A stretch of 64,000 bases of DNA from Pedobacter cryoconitis (GCF_001590605.1 NZ_CP014504.1:1922001-1986000); one strand, 5' to 3'. Shown: positions 45,078 to 54,620, numbered from the stretch's first letter. Notes: generated from the letters alone by a model not told the origin. Program-made: numbers and translations.

Positions 45078-46088
45078 CTATTTACCGAATTTCATTTTTA
45101 ACTGTTCCAGCATGTCCGGTGTAACATTAACTGCTGGTTTCTCTTTTTTAGGTTGTGGAGCTGATTGTCCTCCAGCCTGTTGCGGCCTTGATTGTACAGC
45201 GGCAGGTTTAGGTTTTACAGGATTCCCGGCAGGATCTGCTGGCCTTGGCGTTGCTGGCATTTTTGCTGCTCTGCTCAATTCTTTTTTCTTGTTCCAGCGT
45301 GTCCAGATTTCTTCCAGTTTCTTTTTAGTATATAAAGGAAAATCTCCCTGTTTCATCCAGGCATAATAACTTGGCTCCGTATCAAATACCTGCTCAACTG
45401 TTTTATTTTTATGCTTTCCGAAATTAAACACTTCCTCCCCATTCTCATTGAAGACCATTCTGCCTGCAAAATCAACAGGTTTGTTCATGTTTGTAAAAGC
45501 ATGAAGTGCATCTACATCATTTTTAACCGGCTGAGAAATATTACCTTGTTTATCTTCAAAATCTACATTCTCATAACGGTCAAGCTGTGCAAGTAAAACA
45601 TGATAAGTAGCTTTAATATCTGCCTCTGCAGAGTGTGCATTGATAATATCCTGACCACAATAGAATTTATAAGCCGCACGCAAAGTACGTTGCTCCATTT
45701 GATGAAACACATTTTGTACATCTACAAATCTTCTTCCAGTCATATCAAAGTCTACACCTGCACGTAAAAATTCTTCCAGTAATACAGGAATATCAAAACG
45801 ATTAGAGTTGTAACCTGCAAGATCCGCATCACCGATAAATTCAGCAATCTCTGCCGCTACCTCATTAAATTTAGGTGCGTCAGCAATATCCTTATCATAA
45901 ATCCCATGAATCAGCGAAGATTGCAAAGGGATTGGCATATCCGGATGGACACGTAATGTTTTTACCAGCTCAGATCCATCTGGCATGGCTTTTAAAATTG
46001 CAATTTCAACGATACGATCAGAACCAACGTTAATTCCTGTGGTTTCCAAATCAAAAAAAGCAAGAGGACGGATTAGATTTAATTTCAT
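45078..46088 (-). CDS. 3'-5' exonuclease (DnaQ/RNase T superfamily)
   Basis: 336 residues. Exo I is AFFDLETTGINVGSDRIVEI, Exo II is GYNSNRFDIPVL, and Exo III is NAHSAEADIKATYHVL, giving the DEDDh residues. After the nuclease domain (about 1-175) comes a short unknown domain with NFGKHKNKTVEQVF and YYAWMKQGDFP (about 220-255), known from related exonucleases, then a Pro/Ala/Lys-rich linker and a C-terminal peptide, VTPDMLEQLKMKFGK. It could act as a proofreading subunit or a repair exonuclease. Confidence 0.88.
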   Translation of the reverse strand: MKLNLIRPLAFFDLETTGINVGSDRIVEIAILKAMPDGSELVKTLRVHPDMPIPLQSSLIHGIYDKDIADAPKFNEVAAEIAEFIGDADLAGYNSNRFDIPVLLEEFLRAGVDFDMTGRRFVDVQNVFHQMEQRTLRAAYKFYCGQDIINAHSAEADIKATYHVLLAQLDRYENVDFEDKQGNISQPVKNDVDALHAFTNMNKPVDFAGRMVFNENGEEVFNFGKHKNKTVEQVFDTEPSYYAWMKQGDFPLYTKKKLEEIWTRWNKKKELSRAAKMPATPRPADPAGNPVKPKPAAVQSRPQQAGGQSAPQPKKEKPAVNVTPDMLEQLKMKFGK

Positions 46089-46131
46089 TAGTATTTTTAA
46101 TTTTTTGATGGTCAGATGGGGCCTTTGATCA

Positions 46132-46173
46132 TTAAAATAATTATTGCCCTTCGGGATCTGATAATTATTTTAA
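46132..46173. repeat. AT-rich hairpin topped by a UUCG-type loop
   Basis: TTAAAATAATTAT (46132-46144) pairs exactly with 46161-46173; the 16-base interior has CCCTTCGGG, able to form a C(UUCG)G tetraloop. It lies between the end of the NlpC-small protein unit (46269) and the exonuclease start (46088), all on the minus strand, so it may end the first transcript or sit in the leader of the second. Confidence 0.55.
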
Positions 46174-46268
46174 ATGCTGTCGGGTTCATCTATTTAATAT
46201 GTTTTTTTAATGGATCAGATGGTGTAGTCAATGATACGATTTAAATCCCTGGCAGAGAAAACTAATTT

Positions 46269-46391
46269 TTAGCTAAGAAAAACAATACCTAATCCTATAC
46301 CAATTATCATAATAAGATACATTAATATTTCAGTAGTAGCGAATTTTTTATACTTATTCCAAAATGATATCTCGTAATGCTTGTCTTTCAT
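46269..46391 (-). CDS. 40-residue single-pass membrane protein
   Basis: A short ORF: MKDKHYEISFWNKYKKFATT forms a charged cytoplasmic start, then one membrane helix (about 21-39, EILMYLIMIIGIGLGIVF) and the stop. Good codon composition, positive-inside charge and a position 21 bases after the NlpC/P60 stop on the same strand make it a credible gene. No function known. Confidence 0.6.
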   Translation of the reverse strand: MKDKHYEISFWNKYKKFATTEILMYLIMIIGIGLGIVFLS

Positions 46392-46412
46392 CTATTTATA
46401 TATTGTGTCTTT

Positions 46413-46922
46413 TTAATCTTTTACAGGTCCTGCTTTAACCAGTACGCGCTGGTAAGCAGGCAGGCTTAAGTCATCTACAATCACACCACGCGTAGTAGAA
46501 GCATGTACAAAGAACCCGTGATTAAGATAAACGCCTACATGGTCTATTCCATTGCCCCCAAAAGAGAAAAAGATCAGATCTCCCTCTTTTAGCTGCGAAA
46601 CATTTTTTTCTTTAATCACGTCGGCCTGGTCTTTAGAGCGTCTTGGTAATTTTAATCCATAAATCTCCTTATTCAAAAGTAAGGCAAATCCTGAACAATC
46701 TATCCCACTTTTATCTAATCCACCAAGCCTGTACCTCACACCACTCCAATCGGTAATGAAACGGTACAATTCCTTACTTTTAACATTTGCCATGGCTTCA
46801 GCAGCTTTGGCACCCCTGCTTTCTTTGTAAACTGTTGATCTTCTGCTTCCACAAGAAGAAAGAAAAGCCATTGCGGCCAACAATATGATCAGGTGAGAGG
46901 CACGGATACTGCGTAAAGTCAT
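46413..46922 (-). CDS. NlpC/P60 (C40) peptidase lipoprotein
   Basis: 169 residues. Lipobox FLSSC gives an acylated Cys near residue 24. The catalytic Cys is in GIDCSGFALLLN (about 74-85), the His in DHVGVYLNHGFFVHAS and the third polar residue (His) in the same strand region. Such enzymes cut peptidoglycan peptides (D-Glu-mDAP bond) in the periplasm. It lies 10 bases after mutS and 21 before the small membrane protein gene, so the three may form one transcript. Confidence 0.93.
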   Translation of the reverse strand: MTLRSIRASHLIILLAAMAFLSSCGSRRSTVYKESRGAKAAEAMANVKSKELYRFITDWSGVRYRLGGLDKSGIDCSGFALLLNKEIYGLKLPRRSKDQADVIKEKNVSQLKEGDLIFFSFGGNGIDHVGVYLNHGFFVHASTTRGVIVDDLSLPAYQRVLVKAGPVKD

Positions 46923-46932
46923 AAGCCTTATT

Positions 46933-49542
46933 TTATTGTTTAATTAATCGCTGAATTTCGTCCAGTTTCAGTAAAGCCTCCACAGGAGTCAGTACATTCA
47001 CATCCAGATTGTTCAGCATATCTCTTATTTGTACCAGAACCGGGTCATCCACAGCAAACATATGCAGCTGGTAAGCCTGGTTCTGAACCTTTTTGAAACT
47101 ATCTTTAATACTCTGTCCCTCAGTTCTGTCTATTTCAAGTTTTTTAAGGATCTCATTAGCCCTGTTGATCAATTTCGGAGGCATACCCGCAATCTTAGCG
47201 ACATGAATACCAAAACTATGTTCACTTCCACCAGGAATCAGCTTACGTAAAAAGATAATCTTGTTGCCAACCTCTTTAATTGACACGTTGAAATTCTTAA
47301 TCCGGTTCATCGTTCCCGCCAGCTCATTCAACTCATGGTAATGCGTAGCAAATAATGTTTTAGGTCTTGCCGAAGGATGCGTGTGTAAAAACTCAGCAAT
47401 CGCCCAGGCAATAGAAATACCATCATAAGTACTTGTACCACGGCCAATCTCATCCAGCAAGATTAAACTTCTGTCAGAAATATTGTTCAGGATGCTCGCT
47501 GTCTCATTCATTTCTACCATAAACGTACTCTCTCCCGAAGAAAGGTTATCAGAAGCACCTACCCTGGTGAAAATCTTATCTACTAAACCAATATGAGCAG
47601 CTTTAGCAGGAACAAAACAACCCATCTGTGCCATTAACACAATGAGACCCGTTTGTCTTAAAATAGCCGACTTACCCGACATATTGGGCCCTGTAATGAT
47701 AATAATCTGTTGCGTATCATTATCCAGGTAAACATCATTCGTAATATACTCTTCTCCCACCGGCAAACGCTTCTCAATTACCGGGTGCCTGCCACCTTTG
47801 ATATCGAGTACTTTGGAAACATTCATTACCGGCTTAACGTAATGATTTTTAATCGCTAACTGCGCAAAACATAACAAAACATCGAGTTGTGCAACCAGGA
47901 AAGCATTCAATTGAATTGGCCTGATATAAGCAGCCACTTGTTGCATCAATGCCTCATAAAGTCTGACTTCTATCTGCTGTATCTTATCTTCAGCCCCTAA
48001 AATCTGTTCTTCGTATTCTTTAAGTTCCGGAGTAATATATCTTTCTGCATTCACAAGCGTCTGTTTACGGCTCCATTCTGCAGGTACTTTATCTTTATGC
48101 GTATGCGTAACTTCCAGATAATAACCGAAAACGTTATTAAATGATATCTTTAGTGAAGGAATACCAGTTTTTGCAGCCTCCCGCTTCTGAATTTCTACCA
48201 GGAAATCTTTTCCGCCCGATGAAATCTGGCGGAGCCTGTCCAGCTCTTCATCAATCCCATCCGCAATTACATTCCCTTTGATTAATAAAGCCGGAGGATC
48301 TTCCTGAAGTTCTCTCTGCAGTTTCTCACGAATACTCACACAGGGATCCAACTGCTCTGCAAGCTGAATCAGATACGGATTATCTGAAGTTAAAGCCGTA
48401 TCCTTTATTTCTTCAATATGATATAATGCCTTTTTTAGTTGACTCAACTCCCTGGGCCCGCATTTCTGCAAACCAACTTTAGAGATCAGCCTTTCCAGGT
48501 CACCAATTAATTTAATATGTGTTAAAAACTCTTCGATCAGTCCTTCATGTGCCACCATAAACTCAACCGTACCCAGACGTTCCTGAATCGGTTTGATTTC
48601 CTTTAAAGGCATCACAATCCATTTATGAAGCATCCTGGCCCCCATAGGCGTAGAAGTCTGGTCCAGCACATTGAAAAGCGTCATTGCATTTTCATTGGCA
48701 GAACTTACCAGCTCAAGATTGCGGACTGTAAAACGGTCCAGCCACATATAATTATCCTCTTCCAGGCGGGAGATGGCCGTGATATGCTTTAAATTCCGGT
48801 GTTCAGTTTCATTCAGGTAATGTAATACAATACCCGCAGCAATAATACCAGTCTGGATCTTGTCTACACCAAAACCCTTTAAGGAACTGACTTCAAAATG
48901 TTTGTTTAAAGTTTCATTGGCATAATCAGTGGTAAAAGCCCAGTCATCCATCGGGAAAGTATAGAACTTATCACCGAATAGCTCAAAAAATTCCTGACGT
49001 TTACTTTTCTGAAAAATAACCTCAGTCGGCTTAAAGCCTTGCAGAAGCTTATCTATATACTCCGCATTACCCTGTGCAACATGGAACTCACCCGTGGAAA
49101 TATCCAGAAATGAAACGCCAATCATTGACTTATCAAAGTATACTGCGCCTAAATAATTATTGGATTTCTGGCTAAGAATATTATCATTATATGCCACTCC
49201 TGGTGTCACCAATTCGGTAACTCCGCGTTTGACAATAGTCTTCGTGGTTTTAGGATCTTCCAGCTGATCACAAATTGCCACCCGCTGACCTGCGCGGACT
49301 AATTTAGAGAGGTAAGTATCCAGTGAATGATGCGGAAAACCAGCAAGCTCTATATAAGCAGCCGTTCCGTTTGCCCTCCTTGTTAAAACAATACCCAGTA
49401 TCTGAGAAGTTTTAATGGCATCCTCGCCAAATGTCTCATAAAAATCCCCAACCCTAAACAATAATAATGCACCAGGATACTTTGCCTTGATCGCACTGTG
49501 CTGTTGCATTAATGGTGTTTCTTTCGTCTTATCTTTAGCCAA
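46933..49542 (-). CDS. mutS: DNA mismatch repair protein MutS
   Basis: 869 residues. Mismatch-binding Phe-X-Glu is in [14 protein letters not shown] (about 29-42); Walker A is [14 protein letters not shown], Walker [17 protein letters not shown], and the ATPase signature is [13 protein letters not shown]. It recognises mismatches as a dimer and recruits MutL. The start is a TTG (49542): no ATG lies upstream in frame, and the next ATG (codon 12) would cut the usual N-terminus. Confidence 0.97.
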   Translation of the reverse strand: MAKDKTKETPLMQQHSAIKAKYPGALLLFRVGDFYETFGEDAIKTSQILGIVLTRRANGTAAYIELAGFPHHSLDTYLSKLVRAGQRVAICDQLEDPKTTKTIVKRGVTELVTPGVAYNDNILSQKSNNYLGAVYFDKSMIGVSFLDISTGEFHVAQGNAEYIDKLLQGFKPTEVIFQKSKRQEFFELFGDKFYTFPMDDWAFTTDYANETLNKHFEVSSLKGFGVDKIQTGIIAAGIVLHYLNETEHRNLKHITAISRLEEDNYMWLDRFTVRNLELVSSANENAMTLFNVLDQTSTPMGARMLHKWIVMPLKEIKPIQERLGTVEFMVAHEGLIEEFLTHIKLIGDLERLISKVGLQKCGPRELSQLKKALYHIEEIKDTALTSDNPYLIQLAEQLDPCVSIREKLQRELQEDPPALLIKGNVIADGIDEELDRLRQISSGGKDFLVEIQKREAAKTGIPSLKISFNNVFGYYLEVTHTHKDKVPAEWSRKQTLVNAERYITPELKEYEEQILGAEDKIQQIEVRLYEALMQQVAAYIRPIQLNAFLVAQLDVLLCFAQLAIKNHYVKPVMNVSKVLDIKGGRHPVIEKRLPVGEEYITNDVYLDNDTQQIIIITGPNMSGKSAILRQTGLIVLMAQMGCFVPAKAAHIGLVDKIFTRVGASDNLSSGESTFMVEMNETASILNNISDRSLILLDEIGRGTSTYDGISIAWAIAEFLHTHPSARPKTLFATHYHELNELAGTMNRIKNFNVSIKEVGNKIIFLRKLIPGGSEHSFGIHVAKIAGMPPKLINRANEILKKLEIDRTEGQSIKDSFKKVQNQAYQLHMFAVDDPVLVQIRDMLNNLDVNVLTPVEALLKLDEIQRLIKQ

Positions 49543-49640
49543 AATATATGTTACGTTACAAAAATGTAAATATACTATCTAAGGATTAGCTTTAGGTTTT
49601 TTTTTGAAAAATAAGGAAGAAGAATCACCACTAATATGAC

Positions 49641-50366
49641 CTACAACTGTTCTATATAGGATAAAAACAATGATAAGGCTTCTCTTTTCTGAGCCGTCAG
49701 CTCAAAATCCAGCTTATGCATCAGGTAATCATCCAGATCAAAAACAGGATTTACCGGTAATGTTTTCAGTAATTCTTTTCTGGCTTCCAGCCCCGCTTTC
49801 AAAGCAGTATTGAACTCATTTATAAAGGCTTCAGGAATAACTTTATTCGCTACCCAGGCCGCATATACAAAAGGAAGACCAGTAAAATTCATCCATTCCT
49901 CTCCCATATCGTAAGCAAAAGCATAATCATCCTTTTTACCAAAAGTCCGGTCACCTATTAAAACGATCGCATCAGTTTGCGCATTAACGTCTGTGGTATA
50001 GCTCACTTCCTGCTTAAAATGGAATTTCAGCAACACTTTAGCTAAATTATTAGAAGTTCTGGAATGACTATCCAAACGCAAAGTCCTGATTTCACCCACA
50101 GGAACATTACTAAATATAAATACAGAGTTTACAGCACCTACAGACCCGATACAGTAATCAGAAATAATATTTGCATTCGGCACCTGCGGAATCGCCGCAA
50201 CAGGGATCAAACCCAAATCAACAGTACCATCAATTAACTTGGCAGCACAATCTGAAGGGATATCTAAACTTAAATCTATCTGGTTTAATACTTCGGAATG
50301 ATTGATCCCATAAATAAAAGGCTTGGTATTGGTATAGGCAACAGCAGAAATTCTGATCTTATTCAA
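49641..50366 (-). CDS. mqnA: Chorismate dehydratase of the futalosine menaquinone pathway
   Basis: 241 residues with the MqnA periplasmic-binding-protein-like fold: ISAVAYTNTKPFIYG at the start, DLGLIPVAAIPQVPN (about 52-66), and RTSNNLAKVLL. MqnA dehydrates chorismate to 3-enolpyruvylbenzoate, the substrate that MqnE joins to adenosyl. The start appears to be TTG (50366), two bases after the preceding stop; no ATG is available nearby. Encoded downstream of mqnE and a histidine phosphatase. Confidence 0.9.
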   Translation of the reverse strand: MNKIRISAVAYTNTKPFIYGINHSEVLNQIDLSLDIPSDCAAKLIDGTVDLGLIPVAAIPQVPNANIISDYCIGSVGAVNSVFIFSNVPVGEIRTLRLDSHSRTSNNLAKVLLKFHFKQEVSYTTDVNAQTDAIVLIGDRTFGKKDDYAFAYDMGEEWMNFTGLPFVYAAWVANKVIPEAFINEFNTALKAGLEARKELLKTLPVNPVFDLDDYLMHKLDFELTAQKREALSLFLSYIEQL

Positions 50367-50368
50367 TG

Positions 50369-50983
50369 TTATACGTTTAAATGGTCGGTATTGTTCTGGG
50401 TTAGAACCGTAAAGGTATCACCCGTTAAATCAAGTCTGTAAAGACCCGTATTCTGATGCGGAAAGTCATACATTTCAGACAAAGGCTTGTTCATCAACAA
50501 ACACATCAGCAAGCGTAAAGAACGTCCGTGCATACAAATCAAGATCAGCTTTTCGGCTGTTCTGGACTTAATCACTGCAACAATTTCTTTTAACCTGATT
50601 TCTACGTCTGCCGGGCTTTCGCCACCTGCAAAATGTGCCTCATAATCTCCAGCCTGCCACTTTTCAGTGATATCTTTGAAAGCTCCGATAACCAATTCAC
50701 TGGTATGCTGCCCTTCAAATTCCCCCCAGGCCAGTTCATCCAGCTCCGTATGTTTCTCCCAGGGAAGGCCCGCATCAATAAACTGCTGAACAGTTTGCTG
50801 CGTACGTTTAAGCACTGAAGTATAAACCTTATCAAAAGGGACGTCTTTGTATAACTTATAAAATGCAGCAGCCTGAGCTCTTCCAGTAGCATTTAAATCG
50901 CTATCTATCCCTCTGCCCTGTATAATTCCTTGTTTATTTAGCTCCGTCTCGCCATGACGGATGATATATATTTCCTTATCCAT
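50369..50983 (-). CDS. Histidine phosphatase family protein
   Basis: 204 residues. The phospho-accepting His is in IYIIRHGETELN (about 5-16), a second Arg in SVLKRTQQT, a Glu in ELAWGEFEGQ and the second His in ICMHGRSLR (about 147-155). Family members include phosphoglycerate mutase-like enzymes, CobC-type phosphatases and other phosphatases. It is wedged between mqnE (1-base overlap) and mqnA (2-base gap), so it is surely co-transcribed with the menaquinone genes, yet no phosphatase step is known in the futalosine pathway. Confidence 0.92.
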   Translation of the reverse strand: MDKEIYIIRHGETELNKQGIIQGRGIDSDLNATGRAQAAAFYKLYKDVPFDKVYTSVLKRTQQTVQQFIDAGLPWEKHTELDELAWGEFEGQHTSELVIGAFKDITEKWQAGDYEAHFAGGESPADVEIRLKEIVAVIKSRTAEKLILICMHGRSLRLLMCLLMNKPLSEMYDFPHQNTGLYRLDLTGDTFTVLTQNNTDHLNV

Positions 50984-52176
50984 TAATTAATTACCGGGAG
51001 CTTATAATACTGAGGCTTCACGTCCTCCTCAAAAACAAAATCTGTATAATCTGTAACTACATTATAAAAAGTATCTCTTTCGATAGGCTGACGGTGTACC
51101 TGTTTAATCAGATTAGCCAACTCGCGCGTACTCATACCAGGAGTCTGTTCTTCAGCACCCGCCATCGAATAAATCTTTGTTGTATCATCCAGCGTACCAT
51201 CAATATCATCCACTCCAAAGTTTAAAGATAACTGAGCAGTCTGACGGCTGATCATTGCCCAATAAGCTTTGATATGATCAAAGTTATCCAGGTAAATACG
51301 TGCAATCGCATAGTTTCTTAAATCCTCTACCACAGAAACCTCAGGAACATGTTCCATCTGGTTATTCTGATTTCTGAACTTAAGTGGAATAAATGCCTGG
51401 AAACCACCTGTCTTATCTTGTAACTGGCGCAAACGTTCCATATGGTCAACCCTGTGCTTAAATTCTTCAATATGACCATATAACATAGTCGCATTCGTTT
51501 TTAAACCCAATTTATGTGCCTGCTCATGAATATCAAGCCATTGTTCAGCCGTACATTTATCATTCGCTATCTTTTCTCTTACCTCCGGATGGAAAATTTC
51601 CGCACCACCACCTGGCATTGAATCCAAACCGGCTTCTTTGAAATATTTTAATCCATCATAATGACTGAGTTTAGCCTTTTTAAAGATATAAAAGCATTCA
51701 ACCGGTGTCAAAGCTTTAATATGCAATGACGGACGATGTGCTTTCACACTTCTAAAGAAATCTGCATAGAATTCCAGATTTTGCTTCGGTACTACCCCAC
51801 CCGTAACATGTACTTCAGTTACTGGTTCATTATCATATTTCTTCAGGATATCCATCATCCCGTCTACACTCATTTCCCAACCGTCTTCTTTATTCTTAAT
51901 CAAACGCGAATAAGAGCAGAAATTGCAGGTATAGATACAAACATTAGTAGGTTCAATATGAAAATTCCGGTTAAAATAAGTCTTGTCCCCGTGCTTTTGT
52001 TCCCTGATATAATTAGCTAAAACGCCTAAAAATCCTAGTTCAGCATGTTCATATAAATAAACACCTTCATCGAAAGTGATCCTTTCTTTTTGCTGAACTT
52101 TTAATGCTATCCCTCTCAGTTCCTGAGATAAATCGGCATTGTCCAGTATAAAAGTAAGCTTTGCAGTCGTATCCAT
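50983..52176 (-). CDS. mqnE: Aminofutalosine synthase (radical SAM)
   Basis: 397 residues. The radical SAM cluster motif is CIYTCNFCSYSR (CxxxCxxC, about 79-90), preceded by NRNFHIEPTNV; TEVHVTGGVVPK and GLDSMPGGGAEIFHP are further MqnE/MqnC-family features, and the C-terminus has TSRQTAQLSLNFG-like substrate-binding residues (MISRQTAQLSLNFGVDD). MqnE adds adenosyl to 3-enolpyruvylbenzoate to give aminofutalosine. First gene of mqnE-phosphatase-mqnA. A -7 box and three 23-bp repeats precede it. Confidence 0.93.
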   Translation of the reverse strand: MDTTAKLTFILDNADLSQELRGIALKVQQKERITFDEGVYLYEHAELGFLGVLANYIREQKHGDKTYFNRNFHIEPTNVCIYTCNFCSYSRLIKNKEDGWEMSVDGMMDILKKYDNEPVTEVHVTGGVVPKQNLEFYADFFRSVKAHRPSLHIKALTPVECFYIFKKAKLSHYDGLKYFKEAGLDSMPGGGAEIFHPEVREKIANDKCTAEQWLDIHEQAHKLGLKTNATMLYGHIEEFKHRVDHMERLRQLQDKTGGFQAFIPLKFRNQNNQMEHVPEVSVVEDLRNYAIARIYLDNFDHIKAYWAMISRQTAQLSLNFGVDDIDGTLDDTTKIYSMAGAEEQTPGMSTRELANLIKQVHRQPIERDTFYNVVTDYTDFVFEEDVKPQYYKLPVIN

Positions 52177-52195
52177 CTTTGATTGATTTATACGT

Positions 52196-52203
52196 CAAAA
52201 GTA
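52196..52203 (-). promoter_or_regulatory. Candidate -7 box TACTTTTG before mqnE
   Basis: Exact TAnnTTTG match on the minus strand, 19 bases before the mqnE start. Confidence 0.55.
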
Positions 52204-52257
52204 AGATAAAATCGACATAACACGGCGTAACAATACTTTTAAGCTGTCAGCTTTGTG

Positions 52258-52326
52258 TAAAAGCTATCTGAAACTACCTATAAAAGCTACCCGGAACTGC
52301 ATGTAAAAACTATTCTGAACTGCTAG
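52258..52326. repeat. Three tandem 23-bp degenerate direct repeats
   Basis: Units begin at 52258, 52281 and 52304, exactly 23 bases apart; each starts TAAAARCTAYYCTGAACTRC or a close variant. The array lies 55-123 bases upstream of the mqnE -7 box and could bind an activator, or be a leftover repeat. The rest of the 265-base gap shows only the lipoprotein terminator. Confidence 0.6.
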
Positions 52327-52383
52327 GTGACTGATGCTTTCAGACCCGGTTTTAGCTAACGCGGCAAGGACATTTAGCGCATA

Positions 52384-52417
52384 AAAAAAGCTGCATCTTG
52401 TTTAGAAGAAGCAGCTT
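52384..52417 (-). terminator. Terminator of the lipocalin-like lipoprotein gene
   Basis: On the minus strand AAGCTGCTTCTT pairs with AAGATGCAGCTT (one mismatch) and is followed by a run of T. It lies 24 bases after the stop codon at 52442. Confidence 0.85.
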
Positions 52418-52441
52418 AAAGATGTTATGTTTAATTAAAAT

Positions 52442-52933
52442 CTATTTCATTGCTTTTGTAAAGTTCAGGATAATATAAGCTGGATTTTTTCCATAATCTA
52501 CAGGTGATTTCAATACCAGACGATCTCCTGTTGCTTCAGAAAGAATTAACCTGTAACCTTCTGTTACATTCTTAGCTTTATCACCTTCATATAATTTCTT
52601 AAACTGGAAAGTCTGGTCTGCAGTACTTACTGACCAGAAAATACTTTGTGTTCTTGCTGGACAATCAGTAGTTCCAGGAAGCATATAAGATCCATTTCCA
52701 CTGTTTGTTAATTTCCAGGTACTACCAATAAAACATTTGTACGAAGCTTCACTAAAAAGAGATTTTACGTTCATTGCAGGAACGCCATCAAAAGTGACGT
52801 CATTCAGTACCCAATTTCCAGACACATTTCCCCTTTTTAAACTAGCACCAGCAGATGCACCCTTAGGTGAACAGCCTTGTAAAACCATCAATGAACTACA
52901 TAAAATGGCTGCTATAAATAATATTCTTTTCAT
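52442..52933 (-). CDS. Lipocalin-like lipoprotein
   Basis: 163 residues from the ATG at 52933, which gives a lipoprotein signal with lipobox VLQGC; an ATG ten codons upstream would add a non-signal-like stretch. The mature part begins with an Ala/Ser/Gly linker, then GNWVLNDVTFDG, the typical first strand of Bacteroidota lipocalin-like domains, and ends with a strand IILNFTKAM. Probably a surface or periplasmic beta-barrel lipoprotein; ligand unknown. Confidence 0.75.
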   Translation of the reverse strand: MKRILFIAAILCSSLMVLQGCSPKGASAGASLKRGNVSGNWVLNDVTFDGVPAMNVKSLFSEASYKCFIGSTWKLTNSGNGSYMLPGTTDCPARTQSIFWSVSTADQTFQFKKLYEGDKAKNVTEGYRLILSEATGDRLVLKSPVDYGKNPAYIILNFTKAMK

Positions 52934-52995
52934 ATCTTGTATTTTCGAAAACAGCTTACACAAATCCTGCCAAAAAACCCAAAAACCTAAATTCT

Positions 52996-54111
52996 ATGCA
53001 GACTGAAACCATTGCTATACACGCAGGAAATTTAACTCGCAGTACCACAGGGGATGTAACCGCTCCCATTAGCCTTTCCACCACATTTTTCAGAGACGAA
53101 CAAGGTGGCTACCCTGGCGGACATATGTATAGCCGTGTCAGCAATCCAAACCGTTCTGCATTGGAAAAAGTAATGGCCGATCTGGAAAAAGGTGCAGATG
53201 CCTGTGCTTTTTCTTCTGGAAATACAGCTGGAATGACCCTTTTTCAGGCCTTAGCCCCCGGCAGCCATATTATCGCACCAGACGACATGTACTGGGGATT
53301 TAAAAAACAACTGCAATCTATCTTCGAAGGTATCCTGACCATAGATTTTATTGACCTGACTACCACAGCCACAATAGAAAGTTATATTCAAAGTAATACT
53401 GTGATGATCTGGGTAGAAACACCTTCAAACCCCCTGTTAAAAATCACCGATCTGGCAGCGATTTCCGTTATAGCTAAAAAACATCAGCTCATTTTTGCAT
53501 GCGACAGCACATTTGCCTCTCCATGTTTCCAAAATCCAATTCTATCAGGAGCAGACATCGTGATGCATTCTTCTACTAAATATATTGGAGGCCATAGTGA
53601 CGTATTGGGAGGCATCCTGATCACAGCTGCTAAAAATGAATTTTGGGATAAAATCAGGAATATTCAGCAAATCGGAGGCGCGGTACCCTCTCCTTTTGAT
53701 TGCTTTTTGCTCTTAAGAAGTATCAAGACATTACCATACCGGATGCGCGGACACGCAGAGAATGGTATGGCATTAGCTAAACACCTCGCTGCACACTCAA
53801 AAGTTGAAGCCGTATATTATCCCGGCCTGCCTTCACATCCGCATCATGAAATAGCTAAAAAACAAATGAGCGCTTTCGGCGGCATGTTATCTATATTAAT
53901 TAAAGGCGATGCTGAAAATGCAAAAAAGGTAGTGAATAAAGTCAAATTGTTTGCACAGGCTACAAGCCTTGGTGGCGTGGAAAGTCTGATTGAGCACAGA
54001 GCTTCTGTAGAAGGCCCCGACACCAAAACACCACAGAATTTAATTCGGATATCTGTTGGACTGGAACACATTGATGATCTGATTGCCGATCTGGAGCAGG
54101 CATTAGCCTGA
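52996..54111 (+). CDS. Trans-sulfuration PLP-dependent enzyme (cystathionine gamma-synthase/lyase family)
   Basis: 371 residues, Cys/Met metabolism PLP family. TETIAIHAGN and MYSRVSNPNRSALEK at the N-terminus, the PLP-binding Lys in HSSTKYIGGHSDVLGG (about residue 196), and the C-terminal SLGGVESLIEHRAS. These residues fit cystathionine gamma-synthase, gamma-lyase or methionine gamma-lyase; sequence alone does not separate them. Its neighbour is the SAM-riboswitch-controlled metY operon, but this gene has no riboswitch of its own. Confidence 0.88.
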   Translation: MQTETIAIHAGNLTRSTTGDVTAPISLSTTFFRDEQGGYPGGHMYSRVSNPNRSALEKVMADLEKGADACAFSSGNTAGMTLFQALAPGSHIIAPDDMYWGFKKQLQSIFEGILTIDFIDLTTTATIESYIQSNTVMIWVETPSNPLLKITDLAAISVIAKKHQLIFACDSTFASPCFQNPILSGADIVMHSSTKYIGGHSDVLGGILITAAKNEFWDKIRNIQQIGGAVPSPFDCFLLLRSIKTLPYRMRGHAENGMALAKHLAAHSKVEAVYYPGLPSHPHHEIAKKQMSAFGGMLSILIKGDAENAKKVVNKVKLFAQATSLGGVESLIEHRASVEGPDTKTPQNLIRISVGLEHIDDLIADLEQALA

Positions 54112-54190
54112 ATAAGCTACAAAAACAGCCTAGAATATTCAATTTAAATAGCTTAAAAACAGCGTATTAATTATTTTTCAGAATATTATT

Positions 54191-54220
54191 TTGGAAGTAT
54201 ACACAAATACACTACATTTG
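54191..54220 (+). promoter_or_regulatory. Canonical Bacteroidota promoter of the met operon
   Basis: TTG at 54191-54193 and TACATTTG at 54213-54220 with 19 bases between, matching the -33/-7 consensus. It lies about 48 bases before the riboswitch. Confidence 0.75.
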
Positions 54221-54267
54221 TAATTATATAGTGAAAGCTATTCAAGTCAACCCGTAATCTGGGTTTG

Positions 54268-54378
54268 ATTTATAAAGAAGTGGCGAGAGACAGGCTCCGT
54301 GACCCACTGGCAACCCTCCCAAATGGAGAAGGTGCCAATTCCTGACCAGTTTGCATAGTGTATTCTGGAAAGATAAAT
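54268..54378 (+). ncRNA. SAM-I (S-box) riboswitch
   Basis: Conserved elements appear in order: GTGGCGAGAGACAGGC, TCCGTGACCCACTGGCAACC, GAAGGTGCCAATTCCTGACC and the closing GAAAGATAA, which can pair with TTTAT at 54269-54273 to form P1. This is the S-box core that binds S-adenosylmethionine. It precedes a leader ORF and metY-metX-hom, the classic methionine-synthesis targets. No obvious terminator stem with a T run follows the aptamer, so the expression platform is unclear and may act through the leader ORF, whose ATG is 10 bases away. Confidence 0.93.
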
Positions 54379-54387
54379 TAAGACAAA

Positions 54388-54486
54388 ATGAAAACTAACC
54401 ACCAACTATCGCAATCAGGCGACCCTGTTTCTTACACGATCCAACACCTGCAAACTATTGCATGTATGTGTTGTTGCATCGGCTAA
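54388..54486 (+). CDS. Cys/Met-rich leader peptide of the met operon
   Basis: A 32-codon ORF beginning MKTNHQLSQSGDPVSYTIQH and ending CMCCCIG. The run Cys-Met-Cys-Cys-Cys just before the stop is very unlikely by chance and is the hallmark of ribosome-mediated attenuation that senses cysteine (and here methionine) charging. It lies 10 bases after the SAM riboswitch and 146 before metY. Poly-Cys leader peptides are known in actinobacteria; this one is called by composition and position. No clear terminator/antiterminator pair was found by eye. Confidence 0.7.
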   Translation: MKTNHQLSQSGDPVSYTIQHLQTIACMCCCIG

Positions 54487-54620
54487 AAACAATCTTCCAC
54501 GTAAAATTAGTTTTAGTTCAACCGGAAGGCCTTTTTTCAAAGGTATGCAATCCCTTATACGGATTCTGCAATCGCATTAAATCCCGTATCTGTCTGTAAA
54601 AATCCATTTTATCATTTTAA

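Noticed and set aside
52996..54111. Assigning metB specifically
   Set aside because: Cystathionine synthase, lyase and methionine gamma-lyase cannot be told apart by eye, so no symbol was given.
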